The notes beneath the pieces are model-generated. The model saw nothing but the letters and a program-made list of their open reading frames with translations. It was not told where the DNA came from and searched no databases. Shown here piece after piece: positions 21,765 to 29,642 of a stretch of 29,713 nucleotides of DNA (positions within the stretch are counted from its first letter, which is position 1; each line of letters begins with the position of its first letter). The stretch covers positions 1 through 29,713 of the forward strand of contig CAZDZY010000034.1 of the NCBI GenBank assembly GCA_964510055.1, read 5' to 3'. This stretch comes from DTFZ01 sp964510055 (lineage in GTDB: Bacteria; Bacillota; Clostridia; Christensenellales; SZUA-584). Made by a program: the position numbers and the translations under genes.

Positions 21765-23588
21765 TTACTCCACCGTTACGCTCTTCGCCAGGTTCCTCGG
21801 CTTGTCGACGTCGCAGCCCTTCTGCACCGCCATATAATACGCGAACAGCTGCATGGGCATCACCGCGAGCATCGGCGCGAATATACTATCAGCAATCGGC
21901 AGATATATGACTTCGTCCGCGAGCCCTTCGAACAGCCTGCACCCCTCGAAGCACACCGCGAGCACGTGCGCCCCCCTCGCCTTTACTTCCTTTATGTTGC
22001 TCGCCGTCTTTTCAAGCAGCGGTCCTTGAGTGGCTGTCGCGACCACTAGCGTTCCCTGTTCGATGAGCGCTATTGTTCCGTGTTTTAATTCCCCGGCGGC
22101 ATACGCCTCCGAATGGATATACGATATTTCCTTCAGCTTGAGCGACGCTTCCATCGACAGCACATAGTCGAGCCCCCGGCCTATGAAGAACACGCTGTTC
22201 TTCGCGAAATGCCTGCTTGCCGTCCTTTGCATCTGCTCTTTCGTTTCAAGCACCCTGTTCATAAGTTCGGGCACCTCGGAAAGGCCTTTGGCATACCTTT
22301 GGTATTCGCCGGCCGCCATCCTCCCCGAAAGCCTTGCTACCTCGAGCGCTATCATGTATATAGCCATGAGCTGCGCGTTATAGGCCTTTGTGGAGGCCAC
22401 GGCTATCTCCGGACCGGCATGCGTATACAGCACCGCGTCCGCTTCCCGGGCTATAGAGCTGCCCACCACGTTCACAATTGCTGCTATCTTCGCGCCGCGT
22501 TTTTTTGCCTCGCGCATCGCGGCTAATGTGTCCGCAGTCTCGCCCGACTGGCTTATTACTATGACGAGCTGGCCCGGGTCGATAATGGGGTTGCGGTACC
22601 TGAACTCCGAAGCCACCTCCGCCTCTACGGGTATCCTTGTCAGCTCTTCGATTATATACTTGCCCACCATGCCCGCGTGATACGCTGTGCCGCAGGCAAC
22701 GATGTTTATCTTTTTCGTATTCCTTGCTATGTCTTCGTTTATGCCCGCTTCGGAGATATCGATAACGCCGTTTTTAAAGCGCGGAAAAAACGTGTCAGCC
22801 ATGACCCGCGGCTCCTCGTGTATCTCCTTTATCATGAAATGCTCGTATCCGCCTTTTTCTGCCCTTGAAGCGTCCCAGTCGACGTGATAAGTATCGTGCC
22901 CCGCCGGCGCCCCGAATTCATCGTATACGCTTATATTACGGCGCGTTATCACCGCTGTCTCTTTGTCTTTCAAAAAATAGACGTCGCGCGTATATTCGAG
23001 CAGCGCGGGGATATCCGATGCGAGTATGTTCTCCCCGCCGCCAAGGCCTATCACGAGCGGGCTGTCCTTTCTCGCCGCTATTATCATACCGGGGTGCCTT
23101 TCGGACACTACCCCCAGCGCGTACGAGCCTTCGAGCTTAGGCAGCGATTTTAATACGGCGTCCAGCAGATCGCCGTTGTAATAGTGGTTGATAAGGTGCG
23201 CAATAACTTCCGTGTCCGTCTCGGACACGAAGTTTACGCCCTCGGCCATGAGCCATTTCTTAAGATTCATGTAGTTTTCTATTATGCCGTTGTGAACTAT
23301 GGCGATATCGCCCGCGCAGTTCGTATGCGGGTGCGAATTTTCAAACGAAGGCTCGCCGTGCGTCGCCCACCTCGTATGCCCTATGCCTATCGTATCCGCG
23401 GCTTCCACGCCCTCTAAAAGCTCCGTAAGCTTTGAAAGCCTTCCCTTGGTCTTCTTCACCGTGAGCCTGCCGCCTTTAACAAAGGCGAGCCCCGCGCTGT
23501 CGTATCCCCTGTACTCAAGCTTTGAAAGGCCGCCCAATAATACAGGCACGGCGTCCCTGCTCCCAACGTAACCGACTATTCCGCACAA
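21765..23588 (-). CDS. glmS: Glutamine:fructose-6-phosphate aminotransferase
   Basis: This 607-residue cytoplasmic enzyme makes glucosamine-6-phosphate, the first step toward UDP-GlcNAc and the cell wall. The N-terminal glutaminase domain begins MCGIVGYVG, with Cys2 as nucleophile, and continues IGIGHTRWATHGEPSFENSH. Two SIS sugar-isomerase domains follow (about 290-430 and 460-600; VISQSGETADTLAAMREAKK, IGRGLDYVLSMEASLKLKEI). The C-terminus DKPRNLAKSVTVE is the canonical ending. The start codon is TTG (23588), set by AAAGGAGG. The gene follows glmM on the same strand. Its 143-bp leader shows no glmS ribozyme core that I can recognise. Confidence 0.97.
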   Translation of the reverse strand: MCGIVGYVGSRDAVPVLLGGLSKLEYRGYDSAGLAFVKGGRLTVKKTKGRLSKLTELLEGVEAADTIGIGHTRWATHGEPSFENSHPHTNCAGDIAIVHNGIIENYMNLKKWLMAEGVNFVSETDTEVIAHLINHYYNGDLLDAVLKSLPKLEGSYALGVVSERHPGMIIAARKDSPLVIGLGGGENILASDIPALLEYTRDVYFLKDKETAVITRRNISVYDEFGAPAGHDTYHVDWDASRAEKGGYEHFMIKEIHEEPRVMADTFFPRFKNGVIDISEAGINEDIARNTKKINIVACGTAYHAGMVGKYIIEELTRIPVEAEVASEFRYRNPIIDPGQLVIVISQSGETADTLAAMREAKKRGAKIAAIVNVVGSSIAREADAVLYTHAGPEIAVASTKAYNAQLMAIYMIALEVARLSGRMAAGEYQRYAKGLSEVPELMNRVLETKEQMQRTASRHFAKNSVFFIGRGLDYVLSMEASLKLKEISYIHSEAYAAGELKHGTIALIEQGTLVVATATQGPLLEKTASNIKEVKARGAHVLAVCFEGCRLFEGLADEVIYLPIADSIFAPMLAVMPMQLFAYYMAVQKGCDVDKPRNLAKSVTVE

Positions 23589-23609
23589 ATTAAAAAATGC
23601 CTCCTTTAT

Positions 23610-23640
23610 TTATTGCATTATCCTTAACGCTATGCAATAA
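23610..23640 (-). other. Leader hairpin upstream of glmS
   Basis: TTATTGCAT (minus strand, 23640-23632) pairs with ATGCAATAA (23618-23610) in a 9-bp stem around a 13-base loop, directly before the glmS ribosome binding site. No T-tract follows, so it is more likely a translation-affecting or RNA-stability element than a terminator. Confidence 0.5.
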
Positions 23641-23731
23641 TCAGATTCCCACCCCAATGTATTTCTGACTGTCCTAAACTATAAGTTTTCAGGGCTCTAA
23701 AGGAGACACTTACTTGCTTTGTTTACGAGGT

Positions 23732-25078
23732 TCACGCCAGACGGCTTTCGATGAGCGCCACCATCTCCACCGCCTTCTGTTCTATCTCTTTTTTATCTTC
23801 GCCCTCTATCATTACCCGCACGAGCGGCTCGGTGCCCGACGGCCGGATAAGCACCCTGCCTTTGCCATGGAATTGTTGTTCCAGCGCTTTTATACGCTTC
23901 TTTACTTCTTCGTCTTCCATGACGTGGTCTTTGAATTCATCCTTCACATGCGCGTTAACGAGCACCTGCGGCAGTATTTTTATGACGCCGGCAAGCCTGC
24001 TGAGCGCCTTGCTGCTGCGCATGATTACGGAAGCCAGCTGGATCCCCGTGAGTATGCCGTCCCCCGTAGTCGATTTATCGAGGAATATTATATGGCCCGA
24101 CTGCTCTCCGCCGAGCGAATAACCTCCCCTTATCATTTCCTCGAGCACATACCTGTCGCCCACAGTCGTTTTTACAACCTTTATTCCGCTGTGCCGCATC
24201 GCTATGTCGAGCCCTAAGTTGCTCATTACGGTGCATACGAGCGTATCCTGTTTCAGCAGACCGCGGCTTTTAAGGTCTATGGCGCATATTGCCATTATCT
24301 GATCCCCGTCGACGATTATTCCGTGTTCGTCTACAGCCATTACCCTGTCGGCGTCGCCGTCGAACGCGAGCCCCATATCGGCCCCGAGTTCCGCCACAAG
24401 CTGCGTAAGCTTTTCGGGGTGAGTGGAACCGCAGTTATCGTTTATATTAGTGCCGTCCGGCGTATCGTAGTACGGTATTACCTCCGCCCCTAATTCCTTA
24501 AACGCTCTCGGGGCTACGGCCGACGCCGCCCCGTGCGCGCAGTCGAGCACAATTTTCAGGCCCCGCAGGTTCGTGTCGGTAGTAGAGAGCAGAAATTCCT
24601 TATACTCCGTGAGCGCGCTCACAGCGCTTACCTTTCTGCCAACTTCTACTCCAGACCGCATCTTAAGCTCTTCGCTGTTGTCGAGTATTATGCTCTCTAT
24701 GCGGTTCTCTATTTCATCGGGAAGTTTTTTGCCTTCCGAACTGAAAAATTTTATCCCATTGTATTCCGCGGAATTATGCGACGCCGATATCACTACGCCC
24801 GCGTCCGCCCCGTAATCGCGCGTAAGAAAAGCCACACCCGAAGTGGGGATAATTCCTGCCACTATAGCCTCCGCTCCTACCGAGCATATCCCCGCTACCA
24901 TCGCAGATTCAAGCATATCGCCCGACATCCTTGTATCTCTTCCGATCAGTATCTTTGCCTTGTGCACCCTGCTCGTAAGAGCGTGAGCCCCCGCCTGCCC
25001 CAGCTTGAACGCAAGTTCGCACGAAAGCTTTTCATTAGCGATACCTCTTACTCCGTCTGTTCCAAAAAGTCTGCCCAT
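23732..25078 (-). CDS. glmM: Phosphoglucosamine mutase
   Basis: This 448-residue enzyme converts glucosamine-6-phosphate to glucosamine-1-phosphate, the step after GlmS. It starts MGRLFGTDGVRGIAN. The catalytic phosphoserine is S100 in VVISASHNSAEYNGIK, the Mg site is DGDADR in LAFDGDADRVMAVD, the sugar loop is GGEQSGHI, and the phosphate-binding loop is IRPSGTEPLVRVM. GGAGGG precedes the ATG. It lies 143 bp upstream of glmS on the same strand, so two consecutive pathway steps are adjacent. Length and motifs match the family. Confidence 0.97.
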   Translation of the reverse strand: MGRLFGTDGVRGIANEKLSCELAFKLGQAGAHALTSRVHKAKILIGRDTRMSGDMLESAMVAGICSVGAEAIVAGIIPTSGVAFLTRDYGADAGVVISASHNSAEYNGIKFFSSEGKKLPDEIENRIESIILDNSEELKMRSGVEVGRKVSAVSALTEYKEFLLSTTDTNLRGLKIVLDCAHGAASAVAPRAFKELGAEVIPYYDTPDGTNINDNCGSTHPEKLTQLVAELGADMGLAFDGDADRVMAVDEHGIIVDGDQIMAICAIDLKSRGLLKQDTLVCTVMSNLGLDIAMRHSGIKVVKTTVGDRYVLEEMIRGGYSLGGEQSGHIIFLDKSTTGDGILTGIQLASVIMRSSKALSRLAGVIKILPQVLVNAHVKDEFKDHVMEDEEVKKRIKALEQQFHGKGRVLIRPSGTEPLVRVMIEGEDKKEIEQKAVEMVALIESRLA

Positions 25079-25147
25079 TTTCCCTCCGTTAATGAATAAT
25101 TCATTATATCCGTTTTTATACCAATATGCAAACTGGTATAGTCGAAT

Positions 25148-26068
25148 TTATTTAAATTTTTTTTCTCTTATGTAACTGAGCGCGGTATATACCGCTATGG
25201 CGCCGTCCGCTGCGGCGGTCACCACCTGCCGAAGCGGCTTTGCGACGATATCCCCTGCGGCGAATACGCCGGCAACATTCGTCCTCATGGCGGCGTCGGT
25301 TATTATATACCCTGAACTATCCATACTTACCTGCCCTTTTAAGCTTTCCGTCTCAGGGTCGATGCCTATCGCGATGAAAACTCCGGAAACGGTTATGTCT
25401 CTTGGTTCCTGCGTATTCTTATTCTTTATCCTTATTCCTTCCACCAAAGTTTTTCCCAGTATAGTGTCCACTTCGCTGTCCCATACGAATTCTATCTTTT
25501 CATTCGACATGGCCATCTTCTGCAGCGCGTCCTGAGCCCGAAGCTCGTTTCTCCTGTGTACGACGTAAATGTGATTTGTAAAATTGGAAAGATAGAGCGC
25601 GTCTTCGAGGGCGGTGTCGCCGCCGCCTATCACCGCCACGTCCCTGCCCTTAAAAAAAGCGCCGTCGCAGGTCGCGCAGTAAGAAACGCCGGAGCCTGAA
25701 AGCCTTTTCTCCGACAGGAGCCCCAAAGATTTATACTTCGCTCCCATGGCGAGTATCACCGTTTTCCCCGAATATGTCTTATTCCCTGCAATCACCGATT
25801 TCTCATCGTCCGAAAGCTCAAAGCCGGTGATCTCAGCGTCTTCTATTATCGCTCCCATGCGCTCGGCCTGCGCCTTAAAATTGAGCGCGAGCTGAGCGCC
25901 GTTTATGCCTTCCGGAAATCCCGGATAATTTTCGACTTCGTGCGCCCTTGTTATCTGCCCGCCCGCAAATACTTTTTCTATGATGATTGCCGAGAGCCCC
26001 GCCCTTGCCGCATAAATGCCTGCGGTCAGCCCCGCGGTACCCGCTCCGGCTATAATGATATCGTACAT
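25148..26068 (-). CDS. trxB: Thioredoxin-disulfide reductase
   Basis: This 306-residue FAD/NAD(P)H flavoenzyme reduces thioredoxin. The FAD motif is GAGTAGLTAGIYAARAG (8-24). The redox-active pair is C131-A-T-C134 in SYCATCDGAFF. The NADPH motif is GGGDTALEDA (148-157), and the C-terminal FAD segment is GVFAAGDIVAKPLRQVVTAA. The pattern GVSYCATCDG and length are standard for bacterial TrxB. AAAGGAG precedes the ATG. Gaps of 69 and 107 bp separate it from glmM and the S41 protease gene, so cotranscription is possible but not certain. Confidence 0.95.
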   Translation of the reverse strand: MYDIIIAGAGTAGLTAGIYAARAGLSAIIIEKVFAGGQITRAHEVENYPGFPEGINGAQLALNFKAQAERMGAIIEDAEITGFELSDDEKSVIAGNKTYSGKTVILAMGAKYKSLGLLSEKRLSGSGVSYCATCDGAFFKGRDVAVIGGGDTALEDALYLSNFTNHIYVVHRRNELRAQDALQKMAMSNEKIEFVWDSEVDTILGKTLVEGIRIKNKNTQEPRDITVSGVFIAIGIDPETESLKGQVSMDSSGYIITDAAMRTNVAGVFAAGDIVAKPLRQVVTAAADGAIAVYTALSYIREKKFK

Positions 26069-26175
26069 TGCGTTTCTCCTTTGATTCGGCTGTTTCCGTT
26101 TAAAAATAATACCCTATTTGGCGTAAAAAAACAAACTGTCAAAACAGCTGCAAGCTATTTATAGCAGTTTTATTA

Positions 26176-27180
26176 TTACCCGCGCATTCTCTCTCTAAGG
26201 ACCTCTATCGCTTTTTGCACCTGGGCGTCGTCTTCAAACGAATAGTTCCCGGGGTTCAATATGAAATCCTGCTGCAGTTTCACGTAATAGTCGGGGTATA
26301 TACCGTTCTTTTCAATACTCCTTCCGCTTGGCGTATAATACTGCGACGTCGTTATTTTCATACCGCCGCCTGTCGATTCTATAGGAAGCACCACCTGTAC
26401 CACGCCTTTGCCGTACGTCGTAGTGCCTACCACCTCGCCGTACCCGAAATCCTGCACTGCCCCTGCGAATATCTCCGCCGCCGACGCCGTATTGCCGTTA
26501 ACGATGAGAGTCACCGGCAGGTCGATGCATGACGCATCGCTTTCCCATATATCCCTCTTGCCGTTTTTATCCTCAGTGTAAACAAGAGTACCCTCGGGAA
26601 GGAGCTTGTCAAGCACGTTTACCACAGTTGTCATATATCCTCCCGGATTGTCTCTTAAATCGATCACTATCCCTTTTGCGCCGTTATTCCGGAAATAATC
26701 CATAGCCTCGCCGAACAACTGCTCGCAATTCCCGCCGAATTGCGCTATCTGCATATACCCGATGCCGTCATCGAGCATCTTCTGATCCACCATATTCTTT
26801 TCGACGGCGCGGCGCACTATCTCGAACTCCAGCGTCTCGTTCCCCCGTTTGATCCCTATAGTGACAGAAGTGCCTTCCGAGCCCAGGCATTTCTGGCTTA
26901 TCTCCTTCAGTTCTTTCCCTGATATGTCCTCGCCGTTTACGCTTATTATAAGATCCCCGACTTTGACTCCGGCCTCCTTTGCCGACGAGCCGTCAAAGAA
27001 ATACTCGACTTTAGGAAGCTTCGCTTCCTCGTCCATGCTTATTACCATCCCCAGCCCGTAATATTCACCCGATACGTCCTGCCTGAAGTCCGCGTACTCC
27101 TCGGGAGTATAGTATTCGGTGTAAGGATCGCCCAATTCCTTAACCATCGCTTTAAGCCCGGCATATTGTATCTTTTTCAT
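26176..27180 (-). CDS. S41 (C-terminal processing) peptidase body, lacking its membrane anchor
   Basis: This 334-residue serine protease body starts in the segment just before GDPYTEYYTPEEYADF. It has a PDZ domain (about 33-115; KEAGVKVGDLIISVNGEDIS) and the S41 catalytic domain. The nucleophile lies in NGNTASAAEIFAGA and the general-base lysine in TYGKGVVQ. Family members are exported and begin with a membrane segment followed by about 30 helical residues. Here these are encoded by a separate upstream frame that ends exactly where this ORF begins (ATGA overlap). The split is a frameshift with loss of a short segment. As it stands this product would remain in the cytoplasm or be inactive. No ribosome binding site precedes the ATG. 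Confidence 0.85.
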   Translation of the reverse strand: MKKIQYAGLKAMVKELGDPYTEYYTPEEYADFRQDVSGEYYGLGMVISMDEEAKLPKVEYFFDGSSAKEAGVKVGDLIISVNGEDISGKELKEISQKCLGSEGTSVTIGIKRGNETLEFEIVRRAVEKNMVDQKMLDDGIGYMQIAQFGGNCEQLFGEAMDYFRNNGAKGIVIDLRDNPGGYMTTVVNVLDKLLPEGTLVYTEDKNGKRDIWESDASCIDLPVTLIVNGNTASAAEIFAGAVQDFGYGEVVGTTTYGKGVVQVVLPIESTGGGMKITTSQYYTPSGRSIEKNGIYPDYYVKLQQDFILNPGNYSFEDDAQVQKAIEVLRERMRG

Positions 27181-27356
27181 ATCGTTTCGATATATTTTTC
27201 GACGGTGGAAAATTCGGACACGGGAAGAGCCTCTCCGTTTTCAGTAACCATGTTAAAAAGGCCGACTCTGAATACGAATGAAAATATGATCATCGTCGTC
27301 AGGGATGCTATAACCCCGACTATTATTGCCAGTGTGAGCGCCGACCTTTTTTGCAT
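27177..27356 (-). CDS. Detached N-terminal anchor of the S41 peptidase
   Basis: The 59-residue ORF starts at 27356 with CGGAGGG upstream (MQKRSALTLAIIVGVIASLT). It has one membrane helix and ends in the helical segment LPVSEFSTVEKYIETI. In intact S41 peptidases this segment leads through a short tyrosine-containing turn into the KKIQYAGLKAMVKELGDPY part, which here opens the next ORF in another frame. The stop TGA (27177-27179) overlaps the ATG of that ORF. Missing are roughly six to eight residues and the reading phase. This suggests a small deletion between short direct repeats (GATAT-like sequence occurs at the join). Confidence 0.75.
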   Translation of the reverse strand: MQKRSALTLAIIVGVIASLTTMIIFSFVFRVGLFNMVTENGEALPVSEFSTVEKYIETI

Positions 27357-27374
27357 ACTATCCCTCCGATAAAA

Positions 27375-27398
27375 ACACATACGTATATAAATATGTGT
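27375..27398. promoter_or_regulatory. Inverted repeat upstream of the S41 peptidase anchor gene
   Basis: ACACATA (27375-27381) and TATGTGT (27392-27398) are perfect inverted arms around an AT-rich ten-base centre. The centre includes a plausible minus-strand -10 box, 19 bp before the start codon at 27356. It may be an operator. Confidence 0.4.
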
Positions 27399-27541
27399 GC
27401 GGTAAAGCGGAATATTCACCTGAGAAACCAGTCTTTAGTAATACGAAGCCGCTTTTCAAAAATCTTCTGAACATTATATACCCGGCACAATGCAGTGTCA
27501 AAATGACGCGGGATAATTTCAAGAGAGTTCAAAAATCGTTA

Positions 27542-27571
27542 TTGACATTACACAACGTGTCATGTTATAAT
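27542..27571 (+). promoter_or_regulatory. Consensus promoter with overlapping operator of the regulator/MFS operon
   Basis: A perfect TTGACA (27542-27547) and a perfect TATAAT (27566-27571) are 18 bp apart. TGACA and TGTCA at the two ends of 27543-27562 are inverted repeats that cover the -35 box and most of the spacer, a usual position for autorepression by an ArsR-type protein. Confidence 0.75.
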
Positions 27572-27595
27572 TTATGTAACGTTGGAGGTGGTAAT

Positions 27596-28165
27596 ATGCC
27601 GCAAAAAACAATATCGCTGTCCGCAAAAGAAGATCTTAAAGTTTACATGAGCCCGCAGCGCCAGGCGCTGCTTCGGGCAATGCGCATCTCGGGAAAACCG
27701 ATGACGGCTAAAGCGCTTGCGGATAAACTTGAGATATCCGCTTCTTCAGCAGCCCACCATATATCAAAACTATTGGAACTCGGCGTTGTCGAAGAAGACC
27801 ACACCGAGACGATAAACGGAATAATCGCAAGATTCTACCGCCTTGCGGACGTTATTGTCAGCATCGGCCTCCAAAGGGATGACGCGCTCGGCGGAGAGCG
27901 CAGCGCAGTCATACAGAATATCCTTCTTAATACCTTAAACGGCATGAACGAGGGGATCGAATGGGCAAGGCGCAATAACGTCCCTGATGAACGCCTCGGC
28001 GACTTCGGCGATGTTTTAAGCGGAGTGATCCATTTGAAACCGGAAGACGCGCGCGAACTGTTAAGATCGGTAAAAGAATTCCTCGATGCCCATGAGCGGT
28101 ATAAAGACGGCACGCAGCCGTGGGAATTCGCCCTCATGTTTTATAATTCGGAGTTTACCAAATGA
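27596..28165 (+). CDS. ArsR/MarR-like winged-helix transcriptional regulator
   Basis: This 189-residue regulator has a winged helix at about residues 15-90. The recognition part is MTAKALADKLEISASSAAHHISKLLELGVVEEDHTE, shown here only as its outer parts: MTAKALADKLEISASS and HHISKLLELGVVEED. The C-terminal 100 residues are helical and acidic, with a terminal KDGTQPWEFALMFYN. GGAGGTGG lies directly before the ATG at 27596; a longer frame upstream runs through the promoter and is not the start. Its stop overlaps the MFS start (ATGA), so it probably represses its own operon and senses the exported compound. Confidence 0.85.
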   Translation: MPQKTISLSAKEDLKVYMSPQRQALLRAMRISGKPMTAKALADKLEISASSAAHHISKLLELGVVEEDHTETINGIIARFYRLADVIVSIGLQRDDALGGERSAVIQNILLNTLNGMNEGIEWARRNNVPDERLGDFGDVLSGVIHLKPEDARELLRSVKEFLDAHERYKDGTQPWEFALMFYNSEFTK

Positions 28166-29445
28166 AAAAGTCTTACTGGATACTGTCTTTTTTAAACTAT
28201 TTCTCTATGGGCATAATGGTGCCCGTTTTGAGCCTCGCGCTTCTGGACCGCGGTATCACGCTGACAGAGCTTGCCCTCATCTTCGGCATATATTCTCTGA
28301 CCGTGATAGTCCTCGAAGTTCCGAGCGGCTTTCTCGCCGATCTCGCTGGGCGCAAGATGGTCTTCATACTTTCCAATGTGTTTTACCTTGGAGCGGTGGT
28401 TTTGTTGCTGTTTGCCGATTCTCTCGCAATGCTGATACCCGTCATCATATTCTGGGGCGCGGGCAAGGCGTTCGCTTCCGGTTCGCTCGACGCGCTGATA
28501 ATAGACGCATATACGCAAAGTTACGGAGCCGATAAGATGGCGGCCGTAACGTCGCGCCTCGCGCTTCTGGAAACCGCGGGGATAGCCGCGGGTTCTTTTT
28601 TAGGCGGTTTTATACCGGGGATCGCAAACGACCTGTTCCCTGCCCTCGGAACATACGACCTGAATATCATACTGAGAGCGGCAACGTGTACCGCAACGCT
28701 ATGTTTATGCATTATATTCCTGCGGGAAACGACGGTGCGGACAAAGCAGGCTGTACAGATAAAGCGTCATATCACCCAAAGCTTTCGTTTTGTAAAACAG
28801 AACCGCACAGTGCTGCTGCTCGCTGTTGGCATGTTCTGCGGCGGGCTTTTCATATTCACCATAGAAACATACTGGCAGCCTTCATACACCGCGCTGCTGC
28901 CCGCGCCCGATTGGACGCTGGGGCTGTTATCTTTCGGATGTTTCCTGTTCGCTTCAATAGGCAACATATTGATAAAGCGGTTATTTTTAAACAGGCAAAA
29001 ACACCTGCATATAGGGTATATCGTCTCAAGGCTCCTGCTTTTTACCGTGATGATAATATTCTCGTTCCAGCGGTCAGCCGCAGGTTTCGGCATAACGTTC
29101 TGCCTCATATATTTTATGTTCGGCAGCGCTAACACGGCCGAAAGCACGATACTCAATATCGAGATACCGGGCGAAAAGCGCGCGAGCCTGCTGTCGATAT
29201 CGTCGTTCGTATTTCAGGCGGGCGGTTTGATCGCGCCGCTGTTTACGGGTATTGCCGCGTCGAAGGCGGGCGTAAGAACGGTATGGCTCATAGTCGGCAT
29301 TGCGTTCTTTATTGTTTCCTCTGTCATCGGTTTCTTTCTTATTAAAATAAATAAACACAGATCATCCCCCGTTTCAGAAATTTTATACCCCGAATCGAAA
29401 GTCTGTAATATTACGAAAATAGATATCGGCACCGGCAAGCTATAA
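28162..29445 (+). CDS. MFS transporter
   Basis: This 427-residue protein of the major facilitator superfamily has about twelve hydrophobic helices. The loop between helices 2 and 3 carries motif A in the form GFLADLAGRKMVFILS. A charged cytoplasmic loop (KQAVQIKRHITQSFRFVKQN) divides the two halves. It is coupled to the upstream ArsR-like regulator (ATGA), the usual arrangement for drug-type efflux pumps; the substrate is unknown. The last residues (NITKIDIGTGKL) are encoded by one arm of a long inverted repeat that brackets the downstream tRNA promoter. No terminator hairpin with a T-tract is visible after it. Confidence 0.9.
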   Translation: MKKSYWILSFLNYFSMGIMVPVLSLALLDRGITLTELALIFGIYSLTVIVLEVPSGFLADLAGRKMVFILSNVFYLGAVVLLLFADSLAMLIPVIIFWGAGKAFASGSLDALIIDAYTQSYGADKMAAVTSRLALLETAGIAAGSFLGGFIPGIANDLFPALGTYDLNIILRAATCTATLCLCIIFLRETTVRTKQAVQIKRHITQSFRFVKQNRTVLLLAVGMFCGGLFIFTIETYWQPSYTALLPAPDWTLGLLSFGCFLFASIGNILIKRLFLNRQKHLHIGYIVSRLLLFTVMIIFSFQRSAAGFGITFCLIYFMFGSANTAESTILNIEIPGEKRASLLSISSFVFQAGGLIAPLFTGIAASKAGVRTVWLIVGIAFFIVSSVIGFFLIKINKHRSSPVSEILYPESKVCNITKIDIGTGKL

Positions 29446-29519
29446 TTCTATGTTTCTTAATAAAAAAATGTTGGCAGCCCCGAATTTATATGTTATAATT
29501 CGATACTGCCGGTGCCGAT
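29425..29519. repeat. Perfect 13-bp inverted repeat around the tRNA promoter
   Basis: ATCGGCACCGGCA (29425-29437, in the last codons of the MFS gene) and TGCCGGTGCCGAT (29507-29519) are exact reverse complements, 69 bases apart. The tRNA promoter lies between them. The right arm can instead pair locally: CTGCCGGT (29506-29513) with ACCGGCAG (29527-29534). Confidence 0.9.
29471..29499 (+). promoter_or_regulatory. Promoter of the tRNA cluster
   Basis: TTGGCA (29471-29476) and a TG-extended TATAAT (29494-29499) are separated by the optimal 17 bp. The tRNA-Thr gene begins 40 bases after the -10 box. Confidence 0.85.
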
Positions 29520-29538
29520 TTTGCGAACCGGCAGCAGC

Positions 29539-29614
29539 GCCAATGTAGCTCAGTCGGTAGAGCAGCTGATTCGTAATCAGCAGGTCAACGGTTCGAATCC
29601 GTTCATTGGCTCCA
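29539..29614 (+). tRNA. tRNA-Thr, anticodon CGU
   Basis: A full cloverleaf can be folded: acceptor GCCAATG/CATTGGC, D-arm with AGCTCAGTCGGTAGAGC, anticodon arm CTGATTCGTAATCAG, T-arm with GGTTCGAATCC. The anticodon CGT reads ACG threonine codons. The 3' CCA (29612-29614) is encoded in the DNA. Confidence 0.95.
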
Positions 29615-29642
29615 CTTGTGCCCGAACGATATTCGGGGACTT

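Noticed and set aside
23714..24217. Long plus-strand ORF opposite glmM
   Set aside because: It is a shadow of the strongly supported glmM frame; similar antisense frames occur opposite glmS, trxB and aconitase because of codon bias.
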